Assembly: GCF_001653715.1 (NCBI RefSeq)
Contig: NZ_LWHQ01000005.1
Span: forward strand, 1 to 64,000
Reading direction: 5' to 3'
Length of the DNA: 64,000 nt
Source: Methylobacterium platani
Lineage (GTDB): Bacteria; Pseudomonadota; Alphaproteobacteria; Rhizobiales; Beijerinckiaceae
Below the pieces are notes generated by a model. That model did not search any database and was not told the DNA's origin. It was given only the letters and a program-made list of their open reading frames with translations. The position numbers were made by a program, and so were the translations under genes. Below, piece after piece: positions 61,872 to 64,000 of the stretch; position 1 is the first letter of the stretch, and each line of letters opens with the position of its first letter.

Positions 61872-62837
61872 CTACGCCACGGCGTTCTGAATGAGGAAAC
61901 CGGCATCCGGGGCGGTGATGACCTCCCTCACCCGCTCGCCGACACGCACGACCAATCCGCCGTCGAGACCAATGTTCTTGTCCTCATAGCTTCCCGCCAC
62001 CCGCGTTCCGTACTGCGCCGTCATCCCGAAGGTCGCGGATTGTTCCGGGCGGGCGCTCGGGTTGATGTAGGTGAGAGAGATCGATTTGCCCCAAACCCGG
62101 CTGAGGGACGGCGCCTGGCCGCGGCGGGACGTGTTGATGAACGCCTCGCCGATATTGAGCTTCTTCAGGCCTTCGCCCGCAAATAGCTCCACGAACTCGG
62201 CGGGCGAGATGATACCCTTGCTCGTCACGTTGCCTTTGACCGCATTGACCAGTTGAGGATGCGAGGAGATACCGCTCCAGGCCTCTCGGCCCATCGTGAC
62301 CGTGTTCGGGCGGAACACCAGCGTGGAGTTGAACGCCGCCTTCAGCGTGCCGATGATGTCGCTTGCCGGATCGCTGAACCGGTCGCTCCCGGAGAGTGCA
62401 AGACGCTTGTCGGGCGCATAGTTGGCCGGGTTCTGGACCATGGTCGCAACCCGCACCTCCCGGTCGATCAGGATCAGGTCGGTAAGCAGGGTGGTTGCGG
62501 TATCGACGGGATCGAACGTTCCGAGCCCTCGCGTCCGCATAGCCTTGGCATCATCGATATCCGACTGGGGAATACTGTCCTCCAAGCCATAATCCTTCGT
62601 CTCGCTGGTACGCTCCTCACCGTTGAACTCGACACGCTCCAGGCGCCCACGCCGGCCCACTTCGGTGTTTGGGACGGTGAATGCCTGATGGATCGGAAGA
62701 AACGTCCAAGAGAACTTCGAGGCTCCGACCGGGACACGGGGCAGAACGTCGTCCGCGATGTAGCTGAGACGGTCGTTGCGGTAGCCGATGGAAATGGCTG
62801 TTTGAACAGGGTCGACCTGGAAGGGACGGTTGGCCAT
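61872..62837 (-). CDS. Phage major capsid protein (Mu-like prophage)
   Basis: 321 residues. The family start PFQVDPVQTAISIGYRN, LIADDVLPRVPVG-like stretch and FSWTFLPIHQAFTVP, TEVGRRGRLERVEFNGEERT, and later DILIDREVRVATMVQNPANYAP, FRPNTVTMGREAWSG, and GLVVRVGERVREVITAPDAGFLI resemble capsid proteins of transposable and related phages. The preceding I-type protease and position support this. ATG at 62837. Base composition is slightly less GC-rich. Confidence 0.8.
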   Translation of the reverse strand: MANRPFQVDPVQTAISIGYRNDRLSYIADDVLPRVPVGASKFSWTFLPIHQAFTVPNTEVGRRGRLERVEFNGEERTSETKDYGLEDSIPQSDIDDAKAMRTRGLGTFDPVDTATTLLTDLILIDREVRVATMVQNPANYAPDKRLALSGSDRFSDPASDIIGTLKAAFNSTLVFRPNTVTMGREAWSGISSHPQLVNAVKGNVTSKGIISPAEFVELFAGEGLKKLNIGEAFINTSRRGQAPSLSRVWGKSISLTYINPSARPEQSATFGMTAQYGTRVAGSYEDKNIGLDGGLVVRVGERVREVITAPDAGFLIQNAVA

Positions 62838-62878
62838 CGATTTGGTCTCTCAATAGTGGGGAGAAGAAGAGGGGATGC

Positions 62879-63886
62879 TCACCGCCCGAGGGACGGATTA
62901 CTGGTGAGGGCTCGCACTGCCTCGGCGTGGGTGAGCGCCAGCCCGGCCGCTGCCTGCGCCTCGCGGTAGCGGGCAGCTCGGGCCGCCAGCATCTCGGGTG
63001 TCTCCAAAGCATTGCCGGTGTCGGGCCGGCGCTGATCCAGGCCGGAAGGCTGAAACATCGGCGTTGTATTGGCGAACAGCGTCGCGACGTGCGTAAAGCC
63101 GGCTTCGGTCTGGCAGAGCGCTTCGTACTGCGCTCTCTGCGCCGGGGTGATCTTGAACGCCCGCAAGGCGCCTTCGATCAACTCCCCGACCTTGCGCTTG
63201 CGGTCGGTGCTGCGCAGCTCGGCGATGGTGCCGTTGGCCGCGTTCAGCGTTGCGACGGCATCGTTGAACAGCCCGATCGGCACGAAGGCGGCGCGCAGCT
63301 CGCCGATTGCCGCGAGGCAGGCGGCATCGTCGGCTATGGCGTCGAGGCCCAGGGCCTGGCGGACGGTGGCGGGAGCCTCGCCCGGCCCACCCGGGAGGGC
63401 ACTGGCGAGGGCCGGCATGTTGAGGGCCGGTGCCGCCACCAGGGACACGGAATGTATCCACGTCGCCTCGCCGGCCTCCGTGTGATGGAAGGTCGGGCTC
63501 ACGTAGCGGTGCGTCCTCGCCGCCAGCGTCGCCTTGCCAGCCGGCAGCCACTCGACGCGGGCGTAGGTCCCGTCCGGCTGCGCCTTCAGCTCCTTCACCC
63601 AGCCGATGGCGTCGGCCTTCTCGCCCTTGGTCGCCCTGAGCGCCAGGGCATGATCGATGTCGGTCGCGAGATCGATCGCATCAGCCTTGAAGCGCGCTAC
63701 CAGCTTTTCCGGATCGAAGAGATAGACCCTGCCGTCACGGGTGTCCGCGGTGCCGCGCGGCGTGATCTTGATCCACTCCGGCGCCGCGCCGGCCGCGCCG
63801 GCTGGAACCTCGCTGGCGAGCAAAGCCGTCGAAACATTGAAGGCTGGCAGGGCGGGAGGTGTAGTGTGGAAATTTGATATTGACAT
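62879..63886 (-). CDS. Mu I-like phage protease/scaffold protein
   Basis: 335 residues. WIKITPRGTADTRDGRVYLFDPEKLVARF, DLATDIDHALAL, the VEWLPAGKATLAARTHRYVSPTFHH stretch and IHSVSLVAAPALNMPAL match the Mu gpI (PF10123) protease domain. The C-terminal part is Ala-rich scaffold-like (LAARAARYREAQAAAGLAL). ATG at 63886. Precedes the capsid gene by 41 nt. Identifies a Mu-like head module. Confidence 0.8.
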   Translation of the reverse strand: MSISNFHTTPPALPAFNVSTALLASEVPAGAAGAAPEWIKITPRGTADTRDGRVYLFDPEKLVARFKADAIDLATDIDHALALRATKGEKADAIGWVKELKAQPDGTYARVEWLPAGKATLAARTHRYVSPTFHHTEAGEATWIHSVSLVAAPALNMPALASALPGGPGEAPATVRQALGLDAIADDAACLAAIGELRAAFVPIGLFNDAVATLNAANGTIAELRSTDRKRKVGELIEGALRAFKITPAQRAQYEALCQTEAGFTHVATLFANTTPMFQPSGLDQRRPDTGNALETPEMLAARAARYREAQAAAGLALTHAEAVRALTSNPSLGR

Positions 63887-63927
63887 TGGACGCTCAGCTT
63901 TTTGTGGAGAACAGAGGATCGGACAGG

Positions 63928-64000
63928 TCAATCGACAACCCTTGTCTCAACAGTCGTAGTCCAGCCGACAGTCGGGACGATCTCGTGGGTGACGCACTCA
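63928..64000 (-). CDS. Probable 3' end of a phage gene, cut by the window
   Basis: The minus strand reads ECVTHEIVPTVGWTTTVETR then VVD and TGA at 63928-63930, open to the window end. Position upstream of the protease suggests another head-module gene, but 23 residues cannot be assigned. Confidence 0.3.
   Translation of the reverse strand, partial: ECVTHEIVPTVGWTTTVETRVVD

Overview
The window is very GC-rich alphaproteobacterial chromosome. The evidence points to Methylobacterium or a close relative (Hyphomicrobiales). The flagellar genes follow the rhizobial order (motA-fliM-fliN-fliG-flhB and motB-motC-fliK), both flagellar regulators are of the FtcR/Rem family, the two long flagellins begin with the same residues (TSLLTNNAAM), and there are CtrA-like boxes. 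GTG starts and 1-4 nt ATGA/GTGA/TGATG overlaps are common. I recognise no rRNA, tRNA or CRISPR array.

Layout. (1) 1-2.5 kb: benzoate 1,2-dioxygenase large subunit (benA) divergent from a BenM/CatM-type LysR regulator. (2) 2.5-8.1 kb: an orphan aceF-type E2 gene coupled to a GNAT gene, a DUF2336 gene ending in a 26-bp tandem repeat, a small conserved ORF with a lipoprotein gene, and a DUF1214/DUF1254 membrane pair. (3) 8.4-10.4 kb: an AT-richer islet with two glycosyltransferases. (4) 10.8-26.2 kb: housekeeping and envelope genes: PBP1A, YcgN, glutathione synthetase, an AI-2E family transporter, MoaE, a tandem gamma-carbonic-anhydrase-like protein, an FMN reductase, a HAD phosphatase, a YeiH exporter, a Tad-type protein and an L,D-transpeptidase.

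(5) 26.3-46.8 kb: flagellar locus. One plus-strand operon runs fliF, fliH-like, motB, motC, fliK, lytic transglycosylase. A minus-strand operon runs motA, fliM, a DUF6468 gene, fliN, fliG, flhB and an unnamed ORF. Two FtcR/Rem-type regulators flank the second half, and two nearly identical flagellin genes lie in tandem. Each flagellin has a long leader with a conserved hairpin-plus-motif layout and a CtrA-like box about 260-280 nt upstream, and each ends in a strong terminator hairpin.

(6) 47-58 kb: a glutathione transferase, a YidB-like protein, several small exported or membrane proteins (including a 36-residue one), a Tat-signal/GMC oxidoreductase pair, a HigBA-type toxin-antitoxin pair, DUF3297, two glyoxalase-fold proteins, and a LysR gene coupled to a PAS-HTH regulator. 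(7) 58.1-60.9 kb: uvrB with long terminal extensions. (8) 61.1-64 kb: the edge of a Mu-like prophage, minus strand: I-type protease/scaffold, major capsid protein and two small paralogous proteins, cut off by the window end.

The most unusual items are the tandem gamma-CA-like protein whose two halves have lost complementary zinc ligands, the structured duplicated flagellin leaders, the CtrA-like boxes shared by flagellins and both ftcR copies, and the small paralogous pair at the prophage edge. I do not see a clearly new multi-gene defence or biosynthetic system.
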